Program-made: the position numbers and the translations under genes
The notes under the pieces: model-generated
What the model was told of the DNA's origin: nothing
The model's database searches: none
The model's input: the letters and a program-made list of their open reading frames with translations, nothing else
Part shown: piece by piece, positions 45,301 to 56,747 of the stretch
Numbering within the stretch: the stretch's first letter is position 1
Layout: each line of letters begins with the position of its first letter
DNA from: Massospora cicadina
Taxonomy: Eukaryota > Entomophthoromycota > Entomophthoromycetes > Entomophthorales > Entomophthoraceae
Reading direction: 5' to 3'
Assembly: GCA_022478985.1 (NCBI GenBank)
Contig: JAKSZP010002670.1
Span: forward strand, 1-64,000
Length of the DNA stretch: 64,000 nt

Positions 45301-45797
45301 TGTCCCCATTCATCACAAGAATCAACTACCTGGATGCTTTATACATCACCTACGACCTCTCAACACAGCAGGCAATATGGAGGCTAACATATCATCCGCT
45401 CCTCCACCCAAGGGTAAGAGCCAGCACCTGGAGTTGCCTCAAAAGAAGCTACATAACAGCAGATCACTCCAATTCTCTTCATGCAGCATTCGAATTGTTT
45501 GGAGGGGAAGGCACCCTTCACCACCGCCTCAAAGCATACCCCCCATCTAGAGCCTTATGGCGGGAAGTTGCGCGTCTGTTAAGAACCCACAATGTCCGGG
45601 AGCTGTCAACCTCCAGAAGCCTCCTCGCACTCCAACTTGAATCCCTGATACCACCTACACTCTACTCCCTGATAGTCGCCATTGCACTGTGGACAATCCA
45701 CACTATAGCATTGGATGCCTTCAAGGGAACTGTACCCACCATCCGTGGGACAATTAGCAGATTTCACCTACACCTACTGGAACACTTCCAAGCCTAG
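42362..45797 (+). pseudogene. L2 ORF2 (second copy): endonuclease-reverse transcriptase
   Basis: Endonuclease: SIVTLNIVGA (42.37 kb), DILAIQETHC (42.46 kb), and LLGDFSCWANP (42.76 kb), where GDFN reads GDFS. Reverse transcriptase: KCLGPDGIPYEFYKKYF (43.74 kb), NWRPIALFNTDKKLL (43.92 kb) and ELKQGDPLSSLLYKFS (44.28 kb). At 44.4 kb LAFADD is destroyed by a small deletion and reads LAFWMTV across a frame change. The last 248 codons (45051-45797) are open and contain GEGTLHHRLKAYPPSRALWREV, the C-terminal motif with its Cys residues lost (compare CGQYGTLFHRLEKCPPSKAIWREV in two pieces at 16.9 kb). The long final frame in an otherwise broken gene is notable. Confidence 0.83.
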
Positions 45798-46032
45798 CTA
45801 TATGGATACATGAGACCAAAGCAACAACAACTCGTTGAATTATGGTTCCCAGTCTGGGTCTGCATAGGGACCCCTTCCTCCACACCTGCTTTATAATAGG
45901 GGAAATGCATTCAGAGTAATGCATCCAACCCCCTAGACTGGCGGTACCAAATGGCAACAGGGGTATCTTGTTTACTCTGAGGTGCCTAAATTTCGCTATA
46001 CTTCACCTCCCCCTATCCCATTACACATATAT

Positions 46033-46085
46033 TGGTATTGCCCATCCCCTGGTCAGCTTACCTCAATTAAATAAAATAAAATATA
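46033..46085 (+). other. L2 3' tail (second copy)
   Basis: Contains GGTATTGCCCATCCCCTGG and TCAGCTTACCTCAATTAAAT before an A-rich end. It matches the SINE tail at 47196-47237 and the G tail at 56301-56345. Confidence 0.8.
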
Positions 46086-46090
46086 AGATT

Positions 46091-46932
46091 AAATGACCAA
46101 TAATTACGTCTAGTAAAATATAAATTTAAGCAGATCTGTATATATCTGCTAGCCTTATATTTTATGAAGTCTAGATGTGGCACTCAATTTTTTTGAACAC
46201 TATTATCCTTGATGACCAATACTGTGCATGTATATCAAAAACTTGTTACACCCCCTATGTGTGAAAAAGACTTAAAAGTTACATTCAGTTATAGAAGTTC
46301 AACCAATAGTAAGTACACTGTAACATAGTGTTGCTTTTCCTTGACCTGTACACCATTTACTATTAAAGTGCTTAAAATATGAGGCAATAACTTATTTGAC
46401 CAAGTTCACTAATATGATTAGCTGTCTAGTAATCTTTTCATATTTTGCACTTATCATCTTAATAATAGCTGCTGTAAAGATTTAAGCTTTCTCAGTACCT
46501 TCATATTATATCATAAAGTTTTTTCTTTTCTTTTTGAGAGCATTTTTATGTTAGCATTAGTAGGCTAGTCACTTAGTTCTGAAAACTATGAGCCTATGGC
46601 CAGTTTTTACTTGTTTTCCTTCAGCTCAGACGAATAAACTAACCATTGGTAACATTGGCGTTTAAATTCTATGGAACTTTATATACACTTCTTGTTTGAC
46701 ATATTAATAGCATTGGTCTAGTATATTATGTTTTCTAGACTTTATAATTTCTTTATTTGAGCTGCCCCTTTTCCATGACATTCTAAAGGTTTTCAGAAAC
46801 TGGTTTATCTAAGTAGTTTTTAGCTGATGTTTCAAATTATGCCTCGCCACAGCTCATTCATCAGAAAATCCATAATAGACTGCTTCATATTGATTACTTA
46901 GTCTTCTTATTTAAGTGCTAATGTCCTAAAGC
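46091..46932. other. AT-rich spacer
   Basis: Short frames only; no motif or repeat recognised. Confidence 0.45.
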
Positions 46933-46949
46933 AAAATTTTTGAGGCGCA
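46933..46949 (+). repeat. Left target-site duplication of the SINE
   Basis: AAAATTTTTGAGGCGCA pairs with AAAATTTATGAGGCGCA at 47238-47254, 16 of 17 bases. Confidence 0.88.
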
Positions 46950-47237
46950 GGGGGTGGAAGGCGAGTCGGTAAGGGCGTACGGCTACCAACCTGAAGGTTG
47001 CGGGTTCGATTCCCGCCCTTCGCACATCGATCGGGGTGCCAGCCGAAGGAAGCTATTGGCGGTTAGTAGGTTTAATAACACGAAAACCTTACCCATGACG
47101 TAACCTAAAAAATTTGAGTCCCGATCCGGAGGTGGAAAACTTTCTTCGATGGAGTTGACCCTGTTCAGGTTTCATGTCATTTCTTTCTTTCTTTCGGTAA
47201 TGCCTGTCCCCTGGTCGGCTTGCCTTGTTTAAATAAT
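46950..47237 (+). mobile_element. tRNA-derived SINE with an L2 LINE 3' tail
   Basis: This 288-bp unit is bounded by a 17-bp target duplication. The head resembles a tRNA: an A-box-like GGCGAGTCGG (46960-46969), a perfect B box GGTTCGATTCC (47003-47013) inside a perfect T arm (GCGGG, TTCGATT, CCCGC, 47000-47016), and an anticodon-loop-like CTGAAGG. These would form an internal RNA polymerase III promoter. The body of about 180 bases is unique in the window. The 3' end (47196-47237) reads GGTAATGCCTGTCCCCTGG then TCGGCTTGCC and an AATAAAA-like end, matching the L2 LINE tail. SINEs typically borrow the reverse transcriptase of the LINE whose tail they share. Confidence 0.9.
47003..47013 (+). promoter_or_regulatory. 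Pol III B box of the SINE
   Basis: GGTTCGATTCC matches the consensus GGTTCGANTCC exactly and lies 43 bases downstream of the A-box-like element. Confidence 0.85.
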
Positions 47238-47254
47238 AAAATTTATGAGGCGCA
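47238..47254 (+). repeat. Right target-site duplication of the SINE
   Basis: AAAATTTATGAGGCGCA; see the left copy at 46933-46949. Confidence 0.88.
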
Positions 47255-47735
47255 ATTATTTTACTTTTGCTTTTTCACCTACAATTTCGTGTCATCCTCT
47301 CAATCCATACATCATACATTGATTATTTCTCATGCTCTCAGTAAGCTCCTCGTTTGCATGATCTATATCTATTCTGCCTTAATTCTGTATCCCATATTTT
47401 ATAGTTAGTATAAATGTTATTTTTGGTTTTCTCTTAGGCTCAATAGCGGAGCTGTGCTAGCTTAACCGTTCAAAAAAATTTTGCATATTATTAGCTGGTT
47501 ATTCCTTGTTATTTACGAGGTTACTCTGGTATATGCCCTTTTCAACTCCTGTTTTGTGCTTAACAATTCCATTTTGGTCATTCAATATAAGATATTAAAG
47601 TTGACAATTTTATTTGCTACTTTGGGTACCACATTATTGAATGGACGACCATTTCTTTCAAATGAAAATGGGTATTCTCTAGTTTAAATTGGAATTAAAC
47701 AATAGTAAGATTTTTCCAAGGTATAATGTACTCTT
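47255..47735. other. AT-rich spacer
   Basis: Two frames of 62 and 68 codons rich in Phe, Leu and Ile reflect T-rich composition. No motif recognised. Confidence 0.4.
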
Positions 47736-47739
47736 TAGG

Positions 47740-48499
47740 TATAACTTTTTAAAATCAACGCATCAACAAATATATATGTATATAGGATAGAATAGGCCTT
47801 TATTAAACGTATTTTTTGGTCCTTTGAAGTCTCATTTGGTACTACCAGCATTTATAAGTCATAATAAAGGTGGAGCCTATGTTCATCTAAGGGTGATATA
47901 ATCTGATAAATAGATGTATACATTAAATCATGTTTGCGCATATGTTCTTTTTCCAATGTATGACCACCTCATTATTTATAGAGACCTTAGAATGTGTTCC
48001 ATGCATAAGCCTACTCGTGAGGCACATGAACCTTATGGAGTTTCTCCATTTTATTCCACAAATAGGTTTATTTATGCTGCTGCGAGGGATTGATGATAAT
48101 AGGCTAAAGATTGGGAAAATTCTACTAAGGACATCTCAGTGGTCATTTGGCTGAAATATTTTGGGAAGGATTGCTAAATAAATTTAATAACGTTCTATCA
48201 GCAGGTACAGAACTGGTTTGAGTTGTCAAATGTCCAGTGACAAATTGTTATTTTTTGAAAGTTAGGTTATATCCAATGATGTATCTTTTATATTTATATT
48301 TCACCTTGGAAAAGTCATCAGAATATCTGAAAGTGGATCAAAGGAGATTGATCTAACAATAGGCAAAGGATTTGGGTGAGGTAGTATTAGGTAACACCCA
48401 CGTTACAGGGGGCAGAGTTGAAAAGTGGTGAGGCTTATAGAGCACTAGAGTATTACTAATGGTCAATCTCATTTGGTTGATAAAAACCATCTCTCAACA
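47740..48499 (-). mobile_element. Family D LTR (third site)
   Basis: In minus sense it starts TGTTGAGAGATGG at 48499 and is directly preceded by a purine tract CAAGTAGGAGGAG (48512-48500). The compact D element has the same arrangement (AAGCGGGGGAAA then TGTTGCACTTTGGG). The neighbouring internal sequence 48500-48900 also aligns with 29951-30420. The far end near 47740 is approximate. Confidence 0.65.
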
Positions 48500-49202
48500 C
48501 TCCTCCTACTTGAACAAACATAGGGGATTAAAAATTTGCCTGCAACTGACAGTTGAGTTATTGGTTGATAGGGTGGTGCCTTGGAGCACTGTTGTTTTTT
48601 CTTTAAGAATTTAGCATGTACTTATTAACAATGTGCCCCTTGACGTGGTATTAAGCGTGTAGATATTAATCAGAATCTTCTTTATATTCTTAATTGGCCC
48701 CTTCCTGATATTCTTGACCTTATTCACTCTACACACCCTGAGGTTATCATAGTAGAGCACCCACTCATCTACACTGAGACAATGAAAAGGGTGTCAATTC
48801 AAGTTTTTAAACTCTCTACTTCTTATCATCCAATACAACAAGTTGGAATATGCCTCAGTTTAAGCTGGGTTAACATCTGGGTGAATTTTTTTAATACTAG
48901 CCATGGGACATCCCTCATTATGTGAGTGCAGAAGTATAGAAATTCAGGGCAGGGCAGGCTGTTAAATTTTAGGAATAGCTCGCTTGAATTGACCCTGCTC
49001 TTAAATCCAGGAAGAATATCCTGCCAATTTAATTTTCAATTTCTTTGCCAAGTTGTCTTTAATATACTTGACCATTTAGAAGCTCACAAAATACAACTTA
49101 TATATATGAATCTTCTGTATGTTCTAGGATTTTTGTCCCTGCATGATTGGGAACTTCTCTTAATGCATGCAAAGGTACAAGCTTGATATTTCTTGTGCAT
49201 AT
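48500..49202 (-). mobile_element. Internal region of a D element next to its 3' LTR
   Basis: Aligned by eye with 29951-30420 (shared AGTTATTGGTTGAT-like and TTAGTAATCTTAAAT-type blocks). It holds the purine tract at its edge and no long frame in minus sense. An 86-codon plus-strand frame (48926-49186) has no recognised motif and is probably chance. Confidence 0.45.
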
Positions 49203-49990
49203 TGTGGACAATCCAAATAGAAACTACAGTCTGGTAAAGTACCATATAAATAGATATAAGGAGAATTAAAAGATTTTTATTGAAGTATATTATTTTTTTT
49301 AATTTCTTTTATTTGTCTTTTTACTTGGCCAGACTATAGTATTAGATTCCTCTAAGGCATCTCCTGGCCACAATTCCTTGGGTTTAAACATGCAATTTTC
49401 CCCAGATTCGTTTATTCCCAACATCAGTTCAGCCCTTGAATTGATATAACAACAGTTTTTATCCTGAATGGCGGAAGTTTTTTCTCATGATTAGGAAGGT
49501 CTTGGGTGCTATACTGCAAGTTGAAGATATGTTATTGATCCAATATCAGTCTGAGTGGAGTTTTGTCTTGCAGTTGTTGATTTAAAATAGGTGAGAAATG
49601 GTCATTATTTATGATTCTTGATGTACCCCTGATTGATATATGTTGGTAGGCCTCTTAAAAGCTCTAGGTAATCCCTTTTTGGGGCTGTCCATGATAAAGT
49701 GTTATTGTGCCAATTACAAGGATCAATATAGAAACTGGTTCAATGCGTGAGATTGATTCAAGATAAAATTAGATGCAACTTAATAAGTGCCATTAATCAT
49801 TTTTTTCTTTGACCGCATGATTTCATTGATCCTAAGATAAAGTTAGTAGTGTCATTTCTGTTTAGAAAGTGCGTATACAATAGGCAATTCATAGAAAAAA
49901 ATGGATTAAATTATGCCATTAATGGGAAGGGTTAATATCTATCAATAATTTTTGCCATACTTGATGGTTTTTTAAAGGTTATATTTAGAG
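49203..49990 (-). mobile_element. Family D LTR-like sequence
   Basis: Matches the 5.13-5.55 kb part of the D LTR-like segment (CATCTCCTGGCC, CAGCCCTTGAATTGATAT). It may be the 5' LTR of the 48-kb element, as its lower end reads TGTGGACA, i.e. ...TGTCCACA on the minus strand. The outer end is unresolved. Confidence 0.45.
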
Positions 49991-50640
49991 TCAGCCACTA
50001 AATGCTAACACAGGCTGTCTCCCCATACAGTAGTAAAAAATGGCATTTTCCCATTTACAAGTGGAAGGAGATTTTATATGTGAAGACTGCAGATGGCAAG
50101 AAGAGGTTATAACTGCACAGTCTGCCTGACGCCAATTTTTCTTAGAATGTCAACCAGAGTACCATTGATCCATTATACTGTGCAATTAGTTTTGGGTTGA
50201 TAGGATGTCAACAGGCCCCTTGAACTCCTGTTGGGATTCTATCCTAAATCAAAAGTTCAATCACCTCTGACACCAGAATTTTTAAACCCAAAATAAAGGA
50301 TTATAAATACTACTGTCAATGACATATATAATCTTAAGAATTGAATACTACATATGTCAGAGTCCAAACATGCTTTAATTAATCAGATTATAAATACTTG
50401 AAAAGTAATAAGATGACGCATAAAACCTGAATAATGAATCAGTATAGACTTTGGAGTGAAAGCACATAGCAATTTTTAAACAATTTGATGCCTGTTTTCC
50501 AATAAATATTGAGCTTGGCAAATATACTTTATTTTTTAAAATGTATTTTTAATAACATTATTATATAAAAAGTAAGATTAATCACCAATTATGGAGCTTT
50601 ACCCTTAACTGGTAGATTGTTCTATTATAAATAAAATCCT
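49991..50640. other. AT-rich spacer
   Basis: No open frame or recognisable repeat. Confidence 0.4.
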
Positions 50641-53600
50641 TATGCCAGGGACTTTACTTGCCCTGAACTTTTTTGAACAATTGAATTTCATCCCCCACAT
50701 CCCAACAAAACTTGTGCTCCCATCCAGGTCTCCCCATTTCTCCAGAAAATTTGACAATCGTGATGAAAAATAGTGACTTGGCATTAGTTACCTCTTCTTA
50801 CCATGAAACTACCCATTTAAGTGAGTGTTTGGTTAGCGTGCATGTAGAAGAACCTGTTGCTTCTTGTAATTTTTTTATTACCTGCATCTAAGGAGATGAA
50901 CATTCAACACCTTTCATTAAGAAGTACTATTTACAATTATTAGACTTCATGGAAGCCCAAAACTTCTCCTTACTGAGGCCTTTGTCCAAGGTGGAAGAGC
51001 AAGTAGTAGATGAGCAATTTCTGTTCTCACTCTATGATGGGATTATGCTCAAGTTCAAATTTCTTAATGGTGAACAGGTAAATTAGGATTTTCTAAGCGC
51101 TACCCGCGCCTTTTTTAAACACCACCCTGCATCATTTGTTGCAAATATCTGGATTCCATCGTCAGAGTTTACTCCAGAACCTTCAGCTATCAAAAACCCT
51201 GCACAATCAGCTCATTGAGGTTTACTACTATTCTATCCTCTTCAGCAGTAAGAACTGAAGTCCATATGGAGAATTAGAAACTCATAAACAATATGCAAAT
51301 ATTACTAACCCATCTTGACAAAGGATTGATGAGAAATTATCTATTCTGATATATTTAGATATTTTAGAAATCTTAAAATTGTCCTTATTAATCAGATTGG
51401 GGTTTTTACCATGGAATTACAAACCCATATTAACAACTTAAAGCCTTGTGGAAGAATACTTCCATTACAATAAGGAGATAGTTTATGATACTCAAGATAC
51501 CAAGGACAACGTTTGTTTCTCTAATCCTCCAAGGATGCCAGTTGAGGCCGAGCCTCTCAGAAGCCCTGGATTACCTGGGCCCTCAAGGCCACCTGGAACT
51601 CATGAAGCACTTGGTCGCGCTTTAATGACAAATTAATCTGGCCTCCTGGGACCCCTTGTCTTATTAAAGGTTTGGAGGTCCTGAAGAACAGACTCAACTC
51701 AAAATTACAGCAAATACGGCTCTTAATGCCCAATTAGGACGCGTAGCTCAAGGAGGGGAACTCAGGTGGGCCAGGGTGCCTCTAATTGCTGAAGTTTCCC
51801 TAGGCTCCCTAGCATGATTGGCTCAATCTCTTGGCAGCACTTCTCTTTTCATTAAGGTGTTAGAATAGAAATTCTCGCCACTGATAAGCACCAACTTGAG
51901 ATTTTGAAACATCTACCAAGATAAAAGGTGAAATAAAGGTGGCGGCCCATCTTTTGGCAACTAAAATGTCCCTTTGTGCCGCCCACAAATTAATCAATTT
52001 GGTTATTTAAAGACGCATACGATTTTCTAGTCAAGTAGGTGCCCCTCATTCACAAGAGTAGTCTTGAGAAACTTCTTCTTCCCTAGCTGAAGATGTACCT
52101 CGTTGTATGTTCATGTCATCTGTACACCACTCACATCAGGTAACTCATTCAAGCCCTCCTTAAAGGACAATTATGACCCTTGGGAAGGAAGTGTTTTCAC
52201 TTTCTTGTACTGCTATGAGAGTGCAATGGAGGAAGCTACCAACTACTAGTGGTGCAATTAATATTAACTGCCTCGTCTGAGTAGCGCAAGATATAATTGT
52301 ACCCCATCTAATGAACTGTAGCACCTGGAACGATGAAAAGGCTGCTCTTCTCCATGAATTAGGGAGTAATCTAACCCTAGACAACCAGAAATAGACGTTC
52401 ATGGGAATATGCTTCATTTGAGGAGTGTCATGGTTAAATGTCATCATAGTGGGAAACAACCCCAAGGATAAGGCTGGGCGCCAGGAGGCCCAGAAGGCTA
52501 AGCTTCAGGCCCTCCCTGACCTCAGGCACACACTATACCAACGCTGGGTACAAGCTAAATATGCCCATGTTGGTACTAGTGAGGTGCCTAACGCCCAGGC
52601 CCTTACATTGGCCCAGGCGTTAAAAAGGAAAGTTTACGCAATTAATGCAGATGGTTTGATTCAGTTAGTTGAGGAATGGGGTTTTAAACCCTTTTTATTT
52701 ATTAAATCACATGTTCAGGTCGAATCCAACTTCAATTGATTACATGAGTGAAGTCATTTTTGGTGTATTCTACCAATTTGGATGGTAGTGTTTGCCTATT
52801 GGTGAGTCAGTGCTTGGGCCCACTTCAGTGAACCCTGTATATCCCTGATGTAGTTTAATTCTGTTTTTTATGGCCAACACTTCTTGTTGGTCGACTTTCC
52901 TAACTAAAATTTTCCCATTTTAAGTTTTATTTTATGATATTTTGAACGCTCCTGTGTGCAAACCTCTTTGAGGAGGTCTCGTGCTCCATTAACTTTGCCA
53001 TTTTAAATACACTCAAGTTATTCCTTAGTGCACTGTTGGTTCGCCCAGGTTCCCTCCAACCTGGGTTGCTTACGCCCTTCCTCTTTGTGCACCATGTCAC
53101 TTTTGGTGGGTTATTTATTATAAAACTCGCACTTCTCTGCCCAAGTTGTTATTTCTCCAGCACCCTCTGCTGGGCTCTAATAACTTTTGTACTAATGGCT
53201 AGTTCCCTGGCGTTGGCCTTGTGCACCGTGCACTACCATTCTGGGAACAGGAGAGTCATAGACACTCTCCTTACAAGGAGATCTATCAATGAGTTTTCCC
53301 AAAGGTCTATCTTAATGCAAAGTCTTTAGTTATTGGTGATTGATTCATCATGAAAGATGATGTTACTGCTTCTTATTGTCACTCAAACCCATGTCAAACA
53401 TCCAGCTATATCTTAAGGTGGTGAAGCCCAACCTTACGTCACTACTAAATATTAAGGAATCACTTTTTTTCAGATTTGTTTAAGGAAAATGGGCCTGCTT
53501 GTCATACCCCCAATCCTCATCCCTAAATCTTAGTGGTTACGCCTCCTAAATCTCCTATCTCTGTCACGTACTGCAAGTATTGCAAGCGTACCAACCATAC

Positions 53601-54250
53601 TGTGGACAACTACCACCAACTATCCTTGAACAGCGCAGCAAAATATCAGTCAGCATAGGTAAAGAGGCTTCTCCTGCTGACAAAACTCAAATACCTATAT
53701 TTTTCAGTTCTATGCCTAGTACTTCCAGCTGCTTTGTATTAGCCGCTCCATCCAAAATCCTTATACACCCTTTTATTCTAGGCAATAAAGACCTTAAGCT
53801 TTATTATTCTTACAATGGAAAATTACAAAATGAGTCCTTACAGTCAGCTATACAAGTGAGAGCCAGGAATTAAATAATAAAACCTTTAAACGAATTGATA
53901 ACCTCCAAGCCTGGTCTAGACGAAGTCCTCAGAAAGCCTCTCTGCAAGTATACAAAGACTTTCTTCTACCTGTTAATTCCCCGTTGGATCCTTAGCTGTA
54001 TGAATGAGAGTAATATTCTATAAAGTAAAGTTTTGGGTATAAGTGATACTAGATCCCCGGTTAACGTCATATGCTTCTAACTTGTACAAAAAATCTAATT
54101 GGCTCATTACTCATCCTTGAAGCTGAATATGGAACAGTGGGAGCTCATCCCATTAAAGATTGGAAAATACTCTGCCTTACCCCTAAAATTGGGGAGCTTC
54201 TGCTTAATGTCCTCCTATTACTTTGATAAATAAACATTATAAATTACTTT
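50640..54250 (+). pseudogene. Decayed retroelement, gag-like, unclassified
   Basis: Several plus-strand coding-like blocks lie here: 51448-51636 (Pro-rich, ending RPPGTHEALGRALMTN), 52425-52739 (basic/helical, KAGRQEAQKAKLQALPDLR) and 53580-53873. At 53572-53613 CKYCKRTNHTVDNY is a gag-type knuckle with the last Cys changed to Tyr (CX2CX4HX4Y); its relative is the 3.2-kb D knuckle. A hydrophobic 97-codon frame (53036-53329) could be chance. No pol motif was read. The stretch is best described as remains of one or more gag regions; family unknown. Confidence 0.4.
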
Positions 54251-54479
54251 TTGAGTCCAGCTTGTGCAATAATTTAATTTCAAAATAACTATAAGAAACA
54301 ATACCTCTCTTTTATAAGGTATTAATTACTGATAGTATCTGATCTCTTGTCCAAAAATAAGTGGATATTAAGGAGTGTACCTGTCTTATTGATTATCTCA
54401 TCTTTATCTGTTGGATAGAGTACCTGATCTTGGAACTTGAAACTAGATGCTTAGATCTATTTCTATTCAGCATTGATTT

Positions 54480-56345
54480 GCAGTATTTTATTATATAAAA
54501 AGTAAGTTAAATTTTGACCTCCAAATGCTGATCTACCCAATGCCCTCAGATTATCTTCTAGCTCCTGTGTGGGGCAGTAGTGAAACTCCCCCAGTGTTTT
54601 CTCTGGCAGGAAAATGCGCTTAACTGGTTCCTCCATTCCCACCAAAATCTTGGGTCAGTTCAGTCCGCCCCAGGATCTTAACTCCTGCCTTGCTTGTACA
54701 CAAGTATGCCCCATTGTCCCCTGGTGCTCCCCCAGATCAATATTCATTTTGGCTTTTGGGGAAACTATGAAGTTATTCTCATATAATGATAAACAAATAA
54801 GCTAATTAAAACAGGTGGTATTGGAATCCACTGGATTCATTGACTTATGCTCCTACAAGGGGTACTTTAACTTGGGCTTAACATGTGAAGCTGATGCCAC
54901 CTCTGCGGCAACTGTGCCCCTGGGTTTTCAGGGCAACCTATCCCCATTACTTGGACCTTGCTCCCAGTGGACACCACTTTGGTGATCCAGTTTGCTGCTT
55001 TTCCCACTAACCTTCCCCCCATGGTGCTCCATCTGTAGCTGATGAAAGTTTTAGCAGCCTACACTCCAACCCAATCCTATAATTTGTGGTCCTTAATGAA
55101 GCCACACGCCTCGCTGGCCTTGGTCATTCGCCATGATCAGCCCTTGATTTTAATATAAATTTCTTTTTGCAATTCCCACGTGCTGTCATCCCCTCTGCCC
55201 CTGACCATGCATTCTGGGCCCACGTCAAGGGCTGATAGACTATCTACCCATCCTTTTTTGTGTTGCATCACTCAAAACGAAATGCCCATCCATGGGTGTT
55301 TCCACTGGCTCTGTGCCCTCATTCATATGTAATAAATTTCTCCACTAACCACATGCTTTTTGCGTTATGAGGGTACTATCCTACCCCCCAAGCCTGTTGT
55401 TATACTGGTTCTGTAACAACCAATAAGGCCCTCACCCGCCCAGTATTAAAGATGCTCCTACCAATCATGGACAAGTTTGGACAATGGGTCGCCTCTGTGC
55501 TGCCACCAAACTATCAATCCCTGGCCATATAACGAAGCCTCAATTTAATTAAACCAGAACACTTGGGACTTATTGTCTGAAATTGAAGAATAAGATAATT
55601 TAATTGAAGAACTCTCTCTAAAATTGAGAGGTACATTGTTTCAAGTGAGACACCAAGTACCCCCTCTTTTATATGCCCCAAAGCTGAATAATGAAACAAT
55701 CCATAGTGACCACCAGCTTGCTATTGACGCAGCTGCCATTCCATATTGTCGTTCCCTCTGCAAAGCTGTTTCTAAATCAGGTAATGCTCATAGGAAGTAT
55801 TCTACCTCTTCTTATCACCTCACCTTCACTCCACACAGCATGATCACAATGAATCAATTACATAAAGCTGCTAATAACGCTATCCAGAAAGTGGTAGTGA
55901 TAGCGCAGAATCATAAACCCAAGATTATGAACCAATATCGCCGATTTTTCCAACTCCCTGATGACTGCATTAAAGCTGAAAAGGCTTTAGCTGAATATAA
56001 TAGCGTCATTTTTTATCCAGTAATTTCCATAGGGTACCAATTTCTAGTGATATTAAACCACATCCTGCTGATGCCCTGAAGCCATTGGTCTCCGCCTTGG
56101 TCCATACCCTACTCTGGGATTAGGAAGCTGCTTCTGAGGATGAGCCCCATGATCCCCTCTTTCCTTCCGCCATGGTTGGATAAGTGGTTTTTGCTGTCCC
56201 ACTTGGCTGGTTGTATTTTTTTGGCATGTAATATTTAATCTTATCATTTTAGGCATTTCATTTAATTGTTTAGTTCATAAAAGTTTTGTTTTTTAGTTTT
56301 GGTAATGTCTATATCCTGGTCAGCTTACCTCAATTTTCATTAAAA
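54480..56345 (+). mobile_element. Family G element with L2-type 3' tail
   Basis: This is the plus-strand relative of 34635-36480. Shared protein blocks include HVKLMPPLRQLCPWV (KLTPPLRPPYPWV in the other copy), the degraded knuckle, and the acidic ASEDEPHDPLFPSAM near the end. The DNA tail at 56301-56345 is GGTAATGTCTATATCCTGG, TCAGCTTACCTC, ending TTAAAA. The 5' end is uncertain. It has no endonuclease or reverse transcriptase, so it would need them in trans. The tail suggests the L2 LINE as donor. Confidence 0.65.
55624..56079 (+). pseudogene. G-family protein, C-terminal part
   Basis: A 151-codon frame (first ATG 55624) downstream of the knuckle region. It is mainly helical and basic (AANNAIQKVVVIAQNHKPKI, YRRFFQLPDDCIKAEKALAEY). 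No known domain is recognised. In the next frame it runs into an acidic block that has a counterpart in the minus-strand copy at 34.86 kb. Being the longest surviving frame in both G copies' 3' halves, it probably represents real ancestral coding sequence. Confidence 0.5.
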
Positions 56346-56747
56346 CTAGTTTACCCTTCAAGACAGTGGATGCCAAAGATGGAATATCTCTCTATCTCCC
56401 CATTCTTTTTGTATAAATCCTGGTTCTCAAGTAGTAGTGAACTCCTGATAGAAAATTCACATTTATCATAATTATAATTTTAGTATTATATTAAAAACAT
56501 AATCCTTCTATCAAAAATCTTTCTTCTTCCCTGGGATCTTAGACCCTGGATAAAAAAGCCCATCTCTGTTTTATTAGAAAACTAATTGATCAGGTATCAA
56601 GTCCCTCAGCATACAGTAATTGCTTAAGTAAAGATCTGTCCTATTCAACATATCACAGATATAGGCAGTTTTGTCACTCTACAAGATTTGTGGAATAATC
56701 TCACAATGACCATTCCCCTAGTTGAGAGAAAAATTGGGGACACCCTT
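56346..56747. other. Spacer before the E element
   Basis: Short frames only; no recognised motif. Confidence 0.4.

Larger units (their letters stand above)
40860..46085 (+). mobile_element. Second L2-family LINE, decayed
   Basis: It has the same gene order and alignable proteins as the split L2 LINE at 5754-17499: ORF1 with RRM-like block and CCHC, ORF2 with endonuclease, reverse transcriptase and Cys/His C-terminus, then the tail TGGTATTGCCCATCCCCTGG..AGCTTACCTCAATTAAATAAAA at 46033-46080. The 5' boundary is approximate because no clear target duplication was found. Stops are frequent, and several fit loss of CpG or CAA/CAG/CGA codons. Confidence 0.85.

Noticed and set aside
46950..47025. 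A functional tRNA gene
   Set aside because: The B box and T arm are perfect, but the acceptor stem does not pair. The unit also continues into a body and LINE tail bounded by a target duplication, so it is a SINE head.
53036..53329. A small membrane protein (97 codons, hydrophobic)
   Set aside because: Hydrophobicity follows from T-rich DNA; no conserved counterpart or context supports a gene.
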